A stretch of 64,000 nt of DNA, taken from assembly GCF_003570705.1 (NCBI RefSeq), contig NZ_QWVT01000014.1, positions 1-64,000 on the forward strand, written 5' to 3'. The stretch comes from Mesobacillus zeae (lineage in GTDB: Bacteria; Bacillota; Bacilli; Bacillales; Cytobacillaceae). Numbering within the stretch: the first letter of the stretch is position 1; each line of letters starts with the position of its first letter. The notes beneath the pieces are model-generated. The model worked only from the letters and a program-made list of their open reading frames with translations. It did not search any database and had not been told where the DNA came from. Below, in pieces: positions 48,388 through 56,894 of the stretch. Made by a program: the position numbers and the translations under genes.

Positions 48388-48737
48388 TAAGTAACTTTGA
48401 CGAATAAAGCAATGCAGGCCAAACGAGCGTTACGATGAGCGAAGTTTTGCAAAAGGGATATCCGGAATTTTCAGTGCTCACCAGGCCGCTTCCGCTATTC
48501 CTGTTCGTCTCGTCTAGCTCATGCACCTTTTCCCTCATCCTGAAAAATGGATGTTATGATTCACGCGGAATCCGTTAATCCGCAGGGGAAAGGGTGCAGG
48601 CTTTTTTTATATTCCGGCTTTTTTTGCGGTATTGATTAATGATAGATGTTGGAAAAGACATTTTTTTATGCTTCAGGTATGATGGAAGAGGACTGCGCAG
48701 CGGAGCTTAGACAGTGACCGAGGAGTGGAGAACAGGT
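48388..48737. other. rplQ-ecfA1 intergenic region
   Basis: 350 bp, no gene. It contains a long imperfect hairpin: GCACCTTTTCCC (about 48524-48535) against GGGGAAAGGGTGC (48586-48598), followed by T7 (48602-48608), a second terminator-like structure. I see no recognisable vitamin riboswitch before the ECF genes. The last 100 bases presumably hold the ecfA1 promoter. Confidence 0.5.
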
Positions 48738-49577
48738 ATGGCAAAGCAGCTTGTTGCTTTAGAAAATGTAACCTATCAATATGATGACCAAACATCCCCT
48801 GCTTTAAAGAAAATCAGCCTTGAAGTATTTGAAGGCGAGTGGCTTGCGATTGTAGGACATAATGGTTCAGGCAAGTCAACGCTTGCCAAAATCCTGAATG
48901 GACTTCAGTTTCCGCAAGAGGGAAATGTTTCTGTATGCGGGCACAGCCTGAGCGAGGAGACAGTCTGGGACATCCGGAAGCAAATCGGGATGGTATTCCA
49001 AAACCCTGATAACCAATTTGTCGGGACTACTGTACAGGATGATGTGGCTTTTGGTCTGGAAAACGCCGGAGTACCACAGGAAGCCATGAAAACGCGGGTT
49101 AAGGATGCGCTTCACAAAGTGAAAATGGATAGCTTTCTCGATCAAGAGCCGCACCATCTTTCAGGCGGGCAGAAGCAGCGGGTTGCCATCGCGGGTATCC
49201 TGGCATTACGGCCGTCAATCATTATCCTTGATGAAGCGACCTCCATGCTTGATCCCCGTGGCAGGGAAGAGGTCATCGGAACGGTCAAGGAATTAAAGCA
49301 GCAGGATAGAATTACGGTCATTTCGATTACACATGATCTCGAGGAAGCGGCCAAAGCAGATCGGATCATTGTCATGAATCAAGGCCAAATTCACCGTCAG
49401 GGAAGCCCAGAAGAAATTTTTCAGATGGATGAAGAATTGATAGGTCTGGGGCTCGATATACCATTCCCGGTTAAACTGGGCAAAATGCTGCGTGAAACGG
49501 GAATTCCCCTCACAAAGCAGTTTTTAAGTGAAGAAGAGTTGGTGGCAGAGCTATGGACATCTCACTACAAAATATAG
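48738..49577 (+). CDS. ecfA1: ECF transporter ATPase A1
   Basis: ABC ATPase of the energizing module shared by group II ECF vitamin transporters. 279 residues. Walker A GHNGSGKST (about 40-48), Q-loop VFQNPDNQ, signature LSGGQKQR, Walker B IIILDEATSMLD. ATG 48738; the upstream opening at 48714 is not conserved. Overlaps ecfA2 by 25 bp. Confidence 0.95.
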   Translation: MAKQLVALENVTYQYDDQTSPALKKISLEVFEGEWLAIVGHNGSGKSTLAKILNGLQFPQEGNVSVCGHSLSEETVWDIRKQIGMVFQNPDNQFVGTTVQDDVAFGLENAGVPQEAMKTRVKDALHKVKMDSFLDQEPHHLSGGQKQRVAIAGILALRPSIIILDEATSMLDPRGREEVIGTVKELKQQDRITVISITHDLEEAAKADRIIVMNQGQIHRQGSPEEIFQMDEELIGLGLDIPFPVKLGKMLRETGIPLTKQFLSEEELVAELWTSHYKI

Positions 49578-50422
49578 AATACCGTTATCAGGCCGATACG
49601 CCATTTGAGCGCCTGGCTCTTTCGGATGTTTCCCTTGATATCCCTTCAGGCTCCTATATAGCCATTATTGGCCATACGGGATCGGGGAAATCAACAGTTC
49701 TTCAGCATCTTAACGCATTGCTGAAACCCACTAAAGGGACCGTCCTGATTGGCAGCAGGGAGATAAGGGCAGGCAGGAAAGAGAAGAATCTGAAAGCGGT
49801 CAGGGAAAAGGTAGGCATCGTGTTTCAGTTTCCTGAGCACCAGCTTTTTGAAGAAACAGTAGAAAAGGATATTTGTTTTGGCCCGATGAACTTCGGAGTT
49901 TCTGAAACAGAAGCAAAAAGGCGGGCTTCTGTTGCGATTGAGCAGGTTGGATTGACTAAGGATATCCTTGAAAAGTCTCCTTTTGATCTGTCGGGTGGAC
50001 AGATGCGCCGAGTGGCGATTGCAGGAGTCCTTGCGATGGAACCGCAGGTCATCGTCCTGGACGAGCCTACTGCAGGACTTGACCCGCGCGGGCGCAAAGA
50101 AATTATGGACTTGTTTTACCAGCTCCATCAAGACAAAAACCTGTCGACGGTCCTTGTTACCCATAGCATGGAAGACGCCGCTGCTTACGCGGATGAGATC
50201 ATTATCATGCATCAAGGCTCAGTCTTCGAAAAGGGAACCCCGTCGGAGATCTTTTCAGCGCCGCAAGCCCTGATCGATATGGGGCTTGATGTACCGGAAG
50301 TGGTCCGTTTCCAGCTGAAGCTTGAACAGGCTTTCGGCAGGAAAATGGGCAAGGTGTGTTTGACGGCTGAGGAACTCACGGACGTTGTTGCAAGCTTCTT
50401 GAAGGGAGGAAACCCTTCATGA
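49553..50422 (+). CDS. ecfA2: ECF transporter ATPase A2
   Basis: Partner ATPase, 289 residues. Walker A GHTGSGKST, Q-loop VFQFPEHQ, signature LSGGQMRR, Walker B VIVLDEPTAGLD. Starts 25 bp inside ecfA1 and overlaps ecfT by ATGA; the three subunits are therefore probably made in fixed ratio. Confidence 0.95.
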   Translation: MDISLQNIEYRYQADTPFERLALSDVSLDIPSGSYIAIIGHTGSGKSTVLQHLNALLKPTKGTVLIGSREIRAGRKEKNLKAVREKVGIVFQFPEHQLFEETVEKDICFGPMNFGVSETEAKRRASVAIEQVGLTKDILEKSPFDLSGGQMRRVAIAGVLAMEPQVIVLDEPTAGLDPRGRKEIMDLFYQLHQDKNLSTVLVTHSMEDAAAYADEIIIMHQGSVFEKGTPSEIFSAPQALIDMGLDVPEVVRFQLKLEQAFGRKMGKVCLTAEELTDVVASFLKGGNPS

Positions 50423-51216
50423 TGGAGAAAGTTTTGTTCGGCCGTTATGTGCCAGCGGACTCCCTCCTTCACAGGATGGATCCGCGTTCAAAGCTCATTA
50501 TTATCTTTTTGTATGTCTGCATTGTTTTTTTGGCAAACAATCCTTGGACTTATCTTATATTAGCAGCTTATACAATCTTGATGGCGGGACTGTCAAAAAT
50601 CGCTCCGAGGTTTTTGATCGCCGGCCTGAAGCCTGTTTTGTGGCTCGTGCTCTTTACGTTATTGCTGCACTTGTTCTTTACAAAAGGAGGCGAGCCAGTC
50701 GTACAGCTTGGTAGCTTTGCCATATACGAAGAAGGAATCAGACAGGGGATTTTCATTTCCCTAAGGTTCCTGCTGCTGATTGTGGTGACTTCCCTGCTGA
50801 CATTGACGACCACGCCTATAGAAATAACGGATGGTCTTGAGAGCCTTTTGGGACCGTTGAAAAAAGTCAACTTCCCGGTCCATGAGCTTGCATTGATGAT
50901 GTCCATTTCCCTTCGGTTCATTCCTACCCTCATGCAGGAGACGGATAAAATCATGAAGGCACAAATGGCGAGGGGTGTCGAGTACACAAGCGGCCCAATT
51001 AAGGACCGTCTTAAGGCGATTGTCCCCCTTTTAATCCCGCTGTTTATCAGTTCGTTCAAACGGGCTGAGGAACTGGCCATTGCCATGGAGGCGCGCGGTT
51101 ACAGGGGCGGAGTAGGCAGGACGAAGTACAGACAGCTTAACTGGACGTTCGCAGATACAGGAATGATCCTTCTTCTTGCAGCCGTAACACTTTTATTGAT
51201 TGTATTCAGAGGATGA
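50419..51216 (+). CDS. ecfT: ECF transporter transmembrane subunit T
   Basis: 265 residues, several membrane segments. It carries the two Ala-Arg-Gly coupling motifs: QMARGVEY (middle) and MEARGYRG (later), which transmit ATPase motion to substrate-specific S components encoded elsewhere. ATG 50419 overlaps the ecfA2 stop; GGGAGGAAA precedes it. Confidence 0.95.
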   Translation: MMEKVLFGRYVPADSLLHRMDPRSKLIIIFLYVCIVFLANNPWTYLILAAYTILMAGLSKIAPRFLIAGLKPVLWLVLFTLLLHLFFTKGGEPVVQLGSFAIYEEGIRQGIFISLRFLLLIVVTSLLTLTTTPIEITDGLESLLGPLKKVNFPVHELALMMSISLRFIPTLMQETDKIMKAQMARGVEYTSGPIKDRLKAIVPLLIPLFISSFKRAEELAIAMEARGYRGGVGRTKYRQLNWTFADTGMILLLAAVTLLLIVFRG

Positions 51217-51221
51217 TGGTG

Positions 51222-51962
51222 ATGACAAACCGGATCAAATGCATCGTTTCTTATGACGGGACTGGGTTTTCAGGCTATCAGGTACAGCCTGAGAAGAGAA
51301 CTGTTCAGAGAGAATTGGAAGCGGCACTGGGGAAAATCCATAAGGGCCTGGAAATGCGTGTGAGCGCATCAGGGCGTACAGATGCGGGTGTGCATGCGAG
51401 AGGGCAGGTCATACATTTCGATACACCGCTTATGCTACCTGAGGACCGATGGACGATTGCGCTTAATTCGCTTTTGCCAGCTGATATTTCCGTTCTCCAT
51501 TCGGAAATCGCCCCGGGAAACTTCCATGCCCGTTTTGATGCAAAAGGAAAAGAGTATCGCTATTTTATCTACCGTTCCAGGCAACGGGATCCTTTCAGAA
51601 GGAATTATGCCTATCAATACCCTTATCCACTGGATATTCAGAGGATAAGGGAGTCATTTCCTTACTTAATCGGCACGCATAACTTCACGAGTTTTTGTTC
51701 GGCAAAGACGGAAGTGGAGGATAGGGTGAGGACGCTGGAAGAGATTCAGCTGCTGGAAGTAGAAGGCGGTCTCGTTTTTCGGTTCAGGGGGAATGGCTTT
51801 TTATATAATATGGTGCGGATACTGACTGGAACCCTTTTGGAGATTGGATCTGGTGACCGCAATCCAGACGAGCTTCCTGGGATACTGAAAAAAAAGGATC
51901 GATCGGCCGCGGGCAAAACTGCTCCTGGACATGGGTTGTATTTATGGGAAGTATTCTACTAG
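51222..51962 (+). CDS. truA: tRNA pseudouridine(38-40) synthase TruA
   Basis: 246 residues. Catalytic Asp in [12 protein letters not shown] (about residue 53). Start ATG 51222, nine bases after AGAGG and six bases after the ecfT stop; ATGs at 51213 and 51216 are nearer the site but not conserved. Conserved Bacillus order ecfT-truA-rplM. Confidence 0.95.
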   Translation: MTNRIKCIVSYDGTGFSGYQVQPEKRTVQRELEAALGKIHKGLEMRVSASGRTDAGVHARGQVIHFDTPLMLPEDRWTIALNSLLPADISVLHSEIAPGNFHARFDAKGKEYRYFIYRSRQRDPFRRNYAYQYPYPLDIQRIRESFPYLIGTHNFTSFCSAKTEVEDRVRTLEEIQLLEVEGGLVFRFRGNGFLYNMVRILTGTLLEIGSGDRNPDELPGILKKKDRSAAGKTAPGHGLYLWEVFY

Positions 51963-51999
51963 CACACAGGAAAAAAGTTTATGACAACTAATCCTGGTG

Positions 52000-52028
52000 T
52001 TGACAATATGGCGTTAAGGATATATCAT
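52000..52028 (+). promoter_or_regulatory. SigA promoter of rplM-rpsI
   Basis: TTGACA (52000-52005), 17 bp, TATCAT (52023-52028), 109 bases before rplM, leaving room for the L13 leader. Confidence 0.85.
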
Positions 52029-52040
52029 ATCATATGTATG

Positions 52041-52100
52041 TATTTTAAACCCACGATAAGCCCCGGAAGTCTTATCTGTGTAAAATATATCGACCGTAAT
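52041..52100 (+). promoter_or_regulatory. L13 (rplM) ribosomal protein leader
   Basis: GATAAG (52055-52060) and CTTATC (52071-52076) pair around CCCCGGAAGT, with CAC/GTG extending the stem. Its position in the 5' leader of rplM-rpsI and the AACCCACGATAAGCCCCGGA core match the L13 leader known from Bacilli; control by L13 is inferred from that family. Confidence 0.75.
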
Positions 52101-52136
52101 GAAAATTGGATTTTTTAATTAACAGGAGGGACACTC

Positions 52137-52574
52137 ATGCGTTCAACGTTTATGGCAAATGCCAAGAATATCGAGCGTAAATGGTATGTTGTTGATGCAG
52201 AAGGCCAAACTCTTGGCCGTCTTGCAAGCGAAGTTGCATCCATTCTACGCGGTAAACATAAGCCGACTTTCACTCCACATGTAGATACTGGAGATCACGT
52301 AATCATCATCAATGCTTCTAAAATTCATTTAACTGGTAAAAAGTTAACTGACAAAATCTACTACCGTCACACAATGCATCCAGGCGGATTGAAGCAAAGA
52401 ACAGCGCTAGAAATGCGCACAAACTACCCTGAAAAAATGCTTGAGCTTGCTATCAAAGGCATGCTTCCAAAGAACTCCCTTGGACGTCAAATCTACAAAA
52501 AACTGAATGTATATGCTGGAAACGAGCATCCACATCAGGCACAACAACCTGAAGTTTACGAACTTCGCGGATAA
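52137..52574 (+). CDS. rplM: 50S ribosomal protein L13
   Basis: 145 residues. [21 protein letters not shown] and [19 protein letters not shown] are typical. ATG 52137 after ACAGGAGGG, including the MRSTFMA extension that B. subtilis L13 also has. Confidence 0.98.
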   Translation: MRSTFMANAKNIERKWYVVDAEGQTLGRLASEVASILRGKHKPTFTPHVDTGDHVIIINASKIHLTGKKLTDKIYYRHTMHPGGLKQRTALEMRTNYPEKMLELAIKGMLPKNSLGRQIYKKLNVYAGNEHPHQAQQPEVYELRG

Positions 52575-52594
52575 TTATTAAGGAGGTAATTAAC

Positions 52595-52987
52595 TTGGCA
52601 CAGGTTCAATATATCGGTACCGGTCGTCGTAAGAGCTCCGTTGCAAGGGTTCGTCTAGTACCTGGCGACGGCAAAATCATTATCAATGGTCGTGAGATCG
52701 AAGATTATATCCCATTCGCAGCTTTGCGTGAAGTAGTTAAGCAACCGCTTGTAGCTACTGAAACTCTTGGCAGCTATGACATTCTTGTCAATGTAAACGG
52801 AGGCGGCTACACTGGCCAAGCTGGCGCAATCCGTCACGGAATCGCCCGTGCGCTTTTGCAAGTTGACCCAGAATACCGTCCATCCCTGAAGAGTGCAGGT
52901 CTCCTGACTCGTGACGCTCGTATGAAAGAACGTAAAAAATACGGTCTTAAAGGCGCTCGTCGTGCACCTCAGTTCTCAAAGCGTTAA
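52595..52987 (+). CDS. rpsI: 30S ribosomal protein S9
   Basis: 130 residues. C-terminal [16 protein letters not shown] reaches the P-site tRNA anticodon and is intact, so whatever integrated next door did not change the protein. Start TTG 52595 after AAGGAGG. Last core gene before the accessory region. Confidence 0.98.
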   Translation: MAQVQYIGTGRRKSSVARVRLVPGDGKIIINGREIEDYIPFAALREVVKQPLVATETLGSYDILVNVNGGGYTGQAGAIRHGIARALLQVDPEYRPSLKSAGLLTRDARMKERKKYGLKGARRAPQFSKR

Positions 52988-53012
52988 TATTGCTTAAATA
53001 TCAACGTTTCAA

Positions 53013-53045
53013 ACCCTTTCCCGAACTTTCGGGAGAGGGTTTTTT
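53013..53045 (+). terminator. Terminator after rpsI
   Basis: CCCTTTCCCG and CGGGAGAGGG form the stem around AACTTT, followed by T6. Probably the last host signal before the island. Confidence 0.85.
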
Positions 53046-53062
53046 CATGTCCGAATTTGGAA

Positions 53063-53084
53063 TTGAATACCCCTTGAATACCCC
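53063..53084 (-). repeat. Two tandem 11-bp repeats next to the integrase (putative arm or core sites)
   Basis: TTGAATACCCC occurs twice without gap at 53063-53073 and 53074-53084, four bases beyond the integrase stop codon and 18 bases beyond the rpsI terminator. Tandem direct repeats of this size beside a tyrosine integrase gene are typical integrase-binding arms. I found no third copy in the window. Confidence 0.55.
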
Positions 53085-53087
53085 ACG

Positions 53088-54266
53088 CTAAAATTTCATG
53101 TACTTTTGGAACATCTCGGCTGTTTTCTCTTTCGCTTCATCGGTCACATGAGTGTAAATATCCATTGTGGTTTGAATATCTGTATGTCCGAGTCGAGCTT
53201 GTACATCTTTGATGGAAGCACCAGCAGCAAATAACAAACTGGCATGTGTATGCCGAAAGGCGTGAACATTTATTTGCGGCAGCTCCGGGTTCTTTTGATA
53301 GATCCGCTCCAACTTTTCATTCAAGTAAGCGAGTCGGCAATAATCCATTTCATTTTTTAACTGATTATAGACCGTAAAGACGGGCTGCTTATCATCAGAT
53401 TGAAAAGGAGCGGCAAGTTGTAACGTCAGATAGAGCTGTATTTGCTTGCTACGCCATTTCTTTAAGAGCGACAGAGTTTCATCGTCCACGCTAACCACAC
53501 GCCGAGAGGCCTTTGTTTTTGATGTCTGGAGATGCTTTTTACCGTTCAGATGAATCAATGTCTTTTTTAAGCTGATCGTCTTAAGGTGGAAGTCCACGTC
53601 CGACCAATGCAGGGCGTACAGTTCCCCCTTACGCGCTCCTGTGAAGGCGAGTAGCCGAAACATGGTATATGCCATTGTATCGTCTTGAATCGCCTTCAGG
53701 AAGCTCCTAAGCTCCTCTCGTGTGTAGTAATACTTTTTCTCTTCCAGTTCCGCATTATATTCCATTTCATGTTTTAGTTTCGGCAACGTGACATAATCCA
53801 TCGGATTGCGCTTAATAATATCCATTTTCATGGCATATCGAAAGACCAGGTTTGCTTGTATCTTATAATCATTGAAGGTTTTAAGCTCCTGGGCCCAAAC
53901 GTTGATAGCTTTTTGACAATGCGAGCGGGATATGTCTTTCATTTTGTAAAGACCGAAGACTGGGAGGATTCTGCGGCTGAATTTACTCTCCATTGCATAC
54001 ACCGTAGTTGGCTTTACTTCTCTACGATGCTGCTTAAACCATTCCTCAAAAACTTCCTGAAAGGTCATCTGGTCATTTTGGCGGAGCCCGTGTTCATCGA
54101 CTTCCACCAATATTTTAGATAGCGCAACATTTGCTTCTTTTTTTGTCTTAAAGCCCCGCCGTGTGGTCCGTTTCTTCTTTCCAGTGAGCGGGTCCTTACC
54201 GAGATACGCATTAAACATATAAGCGGTGGTTCCATCTTTCTTTGTATACTTTTTAATGTTTGCCAT
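53088..54266 (-). CDS. int: Tyrosine recombinase (integrase) of an integrative element
   Basis: 392 residues, phage/ICE type. An N-terminal AP2-like arm-binding domain (DGTTAYMFNAYLGKDPLTGKKK), a SAM-like core-binding domain (about 65-165), and a catalytic domain with R212 (TGARKGEL), K252, H335-x-x-R338 (HAFRHTHASLL), H361 (LGHTD) and Y371 (MDIYTHV): all catalytic residues present. ATG 54266 after AAGGAAAC. It converges on rpsI, which is known as an attachment gene for elements in other Firmicutes, although the exact site here is not proven. Confidence 0.95.
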   Translation of the reverse strand: MANIKKYTKKDGTTAYMFNAYLGKDPLTGKKKRTTRRGFKTKKEANVALSKILVEVDEHGLRQNDQMTFQEVFEEWFKQHRREVKPTTVYAMESKFSRRILPVFGLYKMKDISRSHCQKAINVWAQELKTFNDYKIQANLVFRYAMKMDIIKRNPMDYVTLPKLKHEMEYNAELEEKKYYYTREELRSFLKAIQDDTMAYTMFRLLAFTGARKGELYALHWSDVDFHLKTISLKKTLIHLNGKKHLQTSKTKASRRVVSVDDETLSLLKKWRSKQIQLYLTLQLAAPFQSDDKQPVFTVYNQLKNEMDYCRLAYLNEKLERIYQKNPELPQINVHAFRHTHASLLFAAGASIKDVQARLGHTDIQTTMDIYTHVTDEAKEKTAEMFQKYMKF

Positions 54267-54319
54267 AATAGTTTCCTTTCCAATACGCTGGCAGGCTATA
54301 TACAGGAAAGGGAATTTCT

Positions 54320-54835
54320 TTATTCAAAAATTAATTCAAGTATAGTTCTAACTTTTTTGCGTTTTTCATCTGTTAATAATCCATTCTTATAGTACAAGTC
54401 AATCTTCATATTAAGAAGATCATGAAGGTCAAATAATCTTCTTCTTAATTCGTCATCTGATAATTCTCTAATAGTTTGTTCTCCGTATTCCGTTTTTATT
54501 TCTTCAGTGCATGGAAGATTGACATCTATATTTCTCATTTCATTTAAAAATTTTTCTTCTTTAAAAGGATTATTACCTTCATATTTTACAAGGTCATTCT
54601 CTACGTCTATATAAGAATCAGAGTAACCGGCTAAATTCATTAGATATATAGGTGAAACGTCTAACCCTATAGCAAGCTTCCTTAATAATGCAGGTTTAGG
54701 TAAATCTTTATAACCGTTTTCGATTTGAGACAAATAGGAATCAGAGTAACCAGTTCGTGCTTTTAAGTCGAGTAAAGTAATTTTTTTCTCTTTCCGTATC
54801 TCTTTGAGTTTAAGCCCGAATTCTTTCGCATCCAT
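54320..54835 (-). CDS. Xre-family repressor of the integrative element
   Basis: 171 residues. The N-terminal HTH (LKEIRKEKKITLLDLKARTG then SDSYLSQIENGYKDLP) is followed by a C-terminal helical acidic region of unknown role. ATG 54835 after AGGTGAGGAGA; a GTG at 54850 is inside that site. Upstream operators (54881-54900, 54944-54972) and the divergent HTH gene make this the likely immunity or excision switch. No peptidase gene of the ImmA type is next to it. Confidence 0.85.
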   Translation of the reverse strand: MDAKEFGLKLKEIRKEKKITLLDLKARTGYSDSYLSQIENGYKDLPKPALLRKLAIGLDVSPIYLMNLAGYSDSYIDVENDLVKYEGNNPFKEEKFLNEMRNIDVNLPCTEEIKTEYGEQTIRELSDDELRRRLFDLHDLLNMKIDLYYKNGLLTDEKRKKVRTILELIFE

Positions 54836-54880
54836 TAAAATTCTCCTCACCTCTTATGTTTATTATTATTATTATTACAC

Positions 54881-54972
54881 ATTTACTTTACTAAGTAAAT
54901 ATTTTTCTAACCAAATATTGACTCTAACAAGGGGAGGGTATATACTTAAGTAAGTAAGTAAGTAATTTACTT
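54881..54972. promoter_or_regulatory. Divergent operator region with AAGTAA-type palindromes
   Basis: ATTTACTT (54881-54888) and AAGTAAAT (54893-54900) form an inverted repeat; ACTTAAGT (54944-54951) is a palindrome at the -10; a run of AAGT units follows (54948-54963); AAGTAA-T-TTACTT (54960-54972) is a further palindrome. They share one core and lie between the two divergent regulators, so they are probable Xre binding sites. Confidence 0.65.
54918..54946 (+). promoter_or_regulatory. SigA promoter of the small HTH gene
   Basis: TTGACT (54918-54923), 17 bp, TATACT (54941-54946). The -10 and start region are overlain by AAGTAA operators. Confidence 0.8.
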
Positions 54973-54998
54973 ATTTGGTAAAGAGGAGGACAAAGCTT

Positions 54999-55289
54999 AT
55001 GAATGGTTTCATACCGTTACAGGTCTCAGATGAGTTTAAAGGTAAATATTTTGAGTTATTTTATGAGCTTAGTAAAGAGGCTTTTGAAGCTGCTAAGAGG
55101 GATAGTGGAGCGGGGAGGTTTATGACCAAAAAACAATGTTGTGAGTTTATCGGTATTTCTTTTGGTCATTTGCAAAAATTAGAGAAGTTTGGCTTACCAG
55201 TTATTGAGTTAGAAGGAAAGGTGCTCGTTGATCGGGAGGATGTAATAAAGTTCATGAGTAAATATAAAAAAGTTGAAAACCATAATTAA
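54999..55289 (+). CDS. Small helix-turn-helix protein (excisionase- or Cro-like)
   Basis: 96 residues. The C-terminal half MTKKQCCEFIGISFGHLQKL continuing to LVDREDVIKFMSKYKK has the MerR/excisionase-type winged helix layout; the N-terminal half is helical and acidic. ATG 54999 after AGAGGAGGA; GTG-frame extension to 54975 is within the operator. Divergent from the Xre repressor, the normal place for xis or cro. Which of the two it is cannot be told from sequence. Confidence 0.7.
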   Translation: MNGFIPLQVSDEFKGKYFELFYELSKEAFEAAKRDSGAGRFMTKKQCCEFIGISFGHLQKLEKFGLPVIELEGKVLVDREDVIKFMSKYKKVENHN

Positions 55290-55386
55290 AATAATTTAAT
55301 CGCTGGCAGGCGAAATTAAATTCATTCGTAAACAGTTGAATGAGTGGAGAATAAATTACAGGAAATCCGATATCCTCAAGACAAGA

Positions 55387-55413
55387 AAGCTGGGCATTTT
55401 ACTCAGTTTTTTT
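55387..55413 (+). terminator. Terminator after the small HTH gene
   Basis: AAGCTGGG pairs with CTCAGTTT around CATTTTA, followed by T. Confidence 0.55.
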
Positions 55414-56060
55414 ATGGGTAAAAAATGGCTTTGGTCACAGAAAAAATTATTCTGATTATTATTAATTTGGATGTATTAGGTGCCTTTTCTTTGTTCCTGG
55501 TTTGGTTCCTTTTTGGAGAAAAATGTTCCTTATTGCTTCAAATGTTCCTGGTTTGAGGTTGATTCAGAAATATTTTCGATTAAATCTAGGCTAGGGTCAC
55601 GCGAACAAACGATCTAGTTTGAGTGGAATTAGGTGTTTGGTTCCTTTTTACCTTAAAATGTTCCTCAAATGTCCCTGCTTTTTCACGCGAAAAGGAACGA
55701 CTGAATCCATGCGTACCAAGGGTTCATTCAATTATGTTCCTTTGTTCCTTCTTCTTTTAAGTAAAGACTATATAAAAAAAGTATATATAAACATATCACG
55801 CATATAAAGGTTTCCCGAATAAAGTAGGAACAAAGGAACAAAAACCTTCAATTCAAGATATTCGGAGAGGGCCGCTTTCTTTTGTAGCCAGCACCATTTG
55901 TTTGTGACTATGTCCCCTAACTAAAGGGTTCGTTGTTTCTTTGTTCAGCTTTTTCAATTTTTATGTGCCACCACTGTGTTGAATTGTTCGGTTTTACTAT
56001 TAAAATTACTCAAAATGTTCAATTAAGTTATTTTGTGCAAAAAAAAGCCCTTTATCGATA
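55414..56060. other. AT-rich non-coding stretch with a GTTCCT cluster
   Basis: About 650 bp without a believable gene (one 62-codon frame at 55619-55807 has no ribosome site and is made of the repeats). Between 55493 and 55839 the hexamer GTTCCT occurs 11 times: rightward at 55493, 55505, 55525, 55544, 55640, 55660, 55736, 55744 and inverted (AGGAAC) at 55693, 55826, 55834. Most are preceded by T-rich or AAAT sequence. Confidence 0.7.
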
Positions 56061-56243
56061 AAAAAAGAAGCGACCTTATCAGGCTACTTCTTTTAAGACA
56101 AGAATCTGACAGATCATTAACAGTCCGGTTGTTTGTTGAATGCTTCTGGACTCTAAATAAGATAAGGGCGATGACAGGCTTGTTCACCCTGATTGCGAAT
56201 TGAAATACAAAAAACGAGATTACCTATTTTGAGACAGTTAAAC
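56061..56243 (-). other. Conserved 3' tail of mazE-like copy 1
   Basis: Untranslated sequence downstream of the MazE-like gene that recurs at 60654-60835 behind the second copy. Shared blocks read on the minus strand: TGAGT-TAACTGTC, TCAAT-CGCAATCAGGG, TGAACAAGCC, CCCTTAT, and TTCTTGTCTTAAAAGAAG. The last block is the start of a hairpin (56067-56090) followed, leftward, by a T-run (A-run on the given strand), i.e. a terminator. Confidence 0.6.
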
Positions 56244-56528
56244 TCAAAAATATTCCTTTCCTTTTGATATACCAAAGTCATAATCCAAGTGCGGATTCGT
56301 TTTTCCTTTTACTTGTGCTAATAAATCGTCAAGCGATGGTTTTGTCCTGACAGGTTTGATAACCATTACGTTGTCTAAGAGTTCGAGCTTAATCTGAGAA
56401 CCGTTTTGAACACCTAGTTGCTTTACGATTTTGCTGGGAATACGAACTGCTAAACTATTTCCCCATTTTTGAACTGTGACCATGTGTCTTATTCCTTTTT
56501 GGTGCTGTTCTTCATCTTTAGGTGTCAT
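56244..56528 (-). CDS. Solitary MazE-like (AbrB-fold) protein, copy 1
   Basis: 94 residues. After a polar N-terminal tail (MTPKDEEQHQKGIRH) comes a MazE/SpoVT-AbrB domain: MVTVQKWGNSLAVRIPSKIV, then LGVQNGSQIKLELLDNVMVIKP. The C-terminus PSLDDLLAQVKGK is like the toxin-binding tail of MazE antitoxins. No MazF/PemK gene follows; the next 180 bases are the untranslated tail. ATG 56528 after GAGGTGAT. About 77% identical over the domain to the copy at 60836. Confidence 0.8.
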   Translation of the reverse strand: MTPKDEEQHQKGIRHMVTVQKWGNSLAVRIPSKIVKQLGVQNGSQIKLELLDNVMVIKPVRTKPSLDDLLAQVKGKTNPHLDYDFGISKGKEYF

Positions 56529-56660
56529 TGTATCACCTCATTTTTGTATCTAAACAATGCCTATATTCTATGTTTATCTATATTATAAATCATACACTCC
56601 TCTTGAACACGTATAAAAGCCGTATGGTTTATGCAACCTTTGCCCCCCTAAAAGGCCGGA

Positions 56661-56894
56661 GTGGCAAAGGCTACGCTATATAATAATGTGACATTACGTG
56701 AGCGAATTGAAACACTACGTCAGCAGCAGATAAAAAGCCCTTCTGTAAGGCAGGTTAGGCATAAAATGAATGAAAATAATAAAGAAGTGATTATCGAATC
56801 ATTAAAGCGTAAAGTTAAGCGATTAGAGCACGAGAACAAGGATTTGCGAGACCAATTAAAGGTAGCGTATGCAGAAGTCTACAAGAAGATATAA
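56661..56894 (+). pseudogene. Truncated Tn554-type TnpC-like (DUF6262-like) gene
   Basis: 77 codons matching the C-terminal part of TnpC-like partners of Tn554-family transposases: GVAKATLYNN, RERIETLRQQQ, then a coiled coil ending LRDQLKVAYAEVY. The homologous frame continues four codons upstream (KAGVAKATL) and is then cut by TAA at 56649-56651, so the N-terminal half is missing. No tnpA/tnpB is in the window. Probably a transposon scar. Confidence 0.65.

Noticed and set aside
48388-48737. Vitamin riboswitch ahead of the ECF genes
   Set aside because: No TPP, FMN, cobalamin, folate or preQ1 core could be recognised; general ECF modules usually lack one.
55619-55807. 62-codon frame in the GTTCCT cluster
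   Set aside because: Built from the repeat words, no ribosome site, no recognisable protein.
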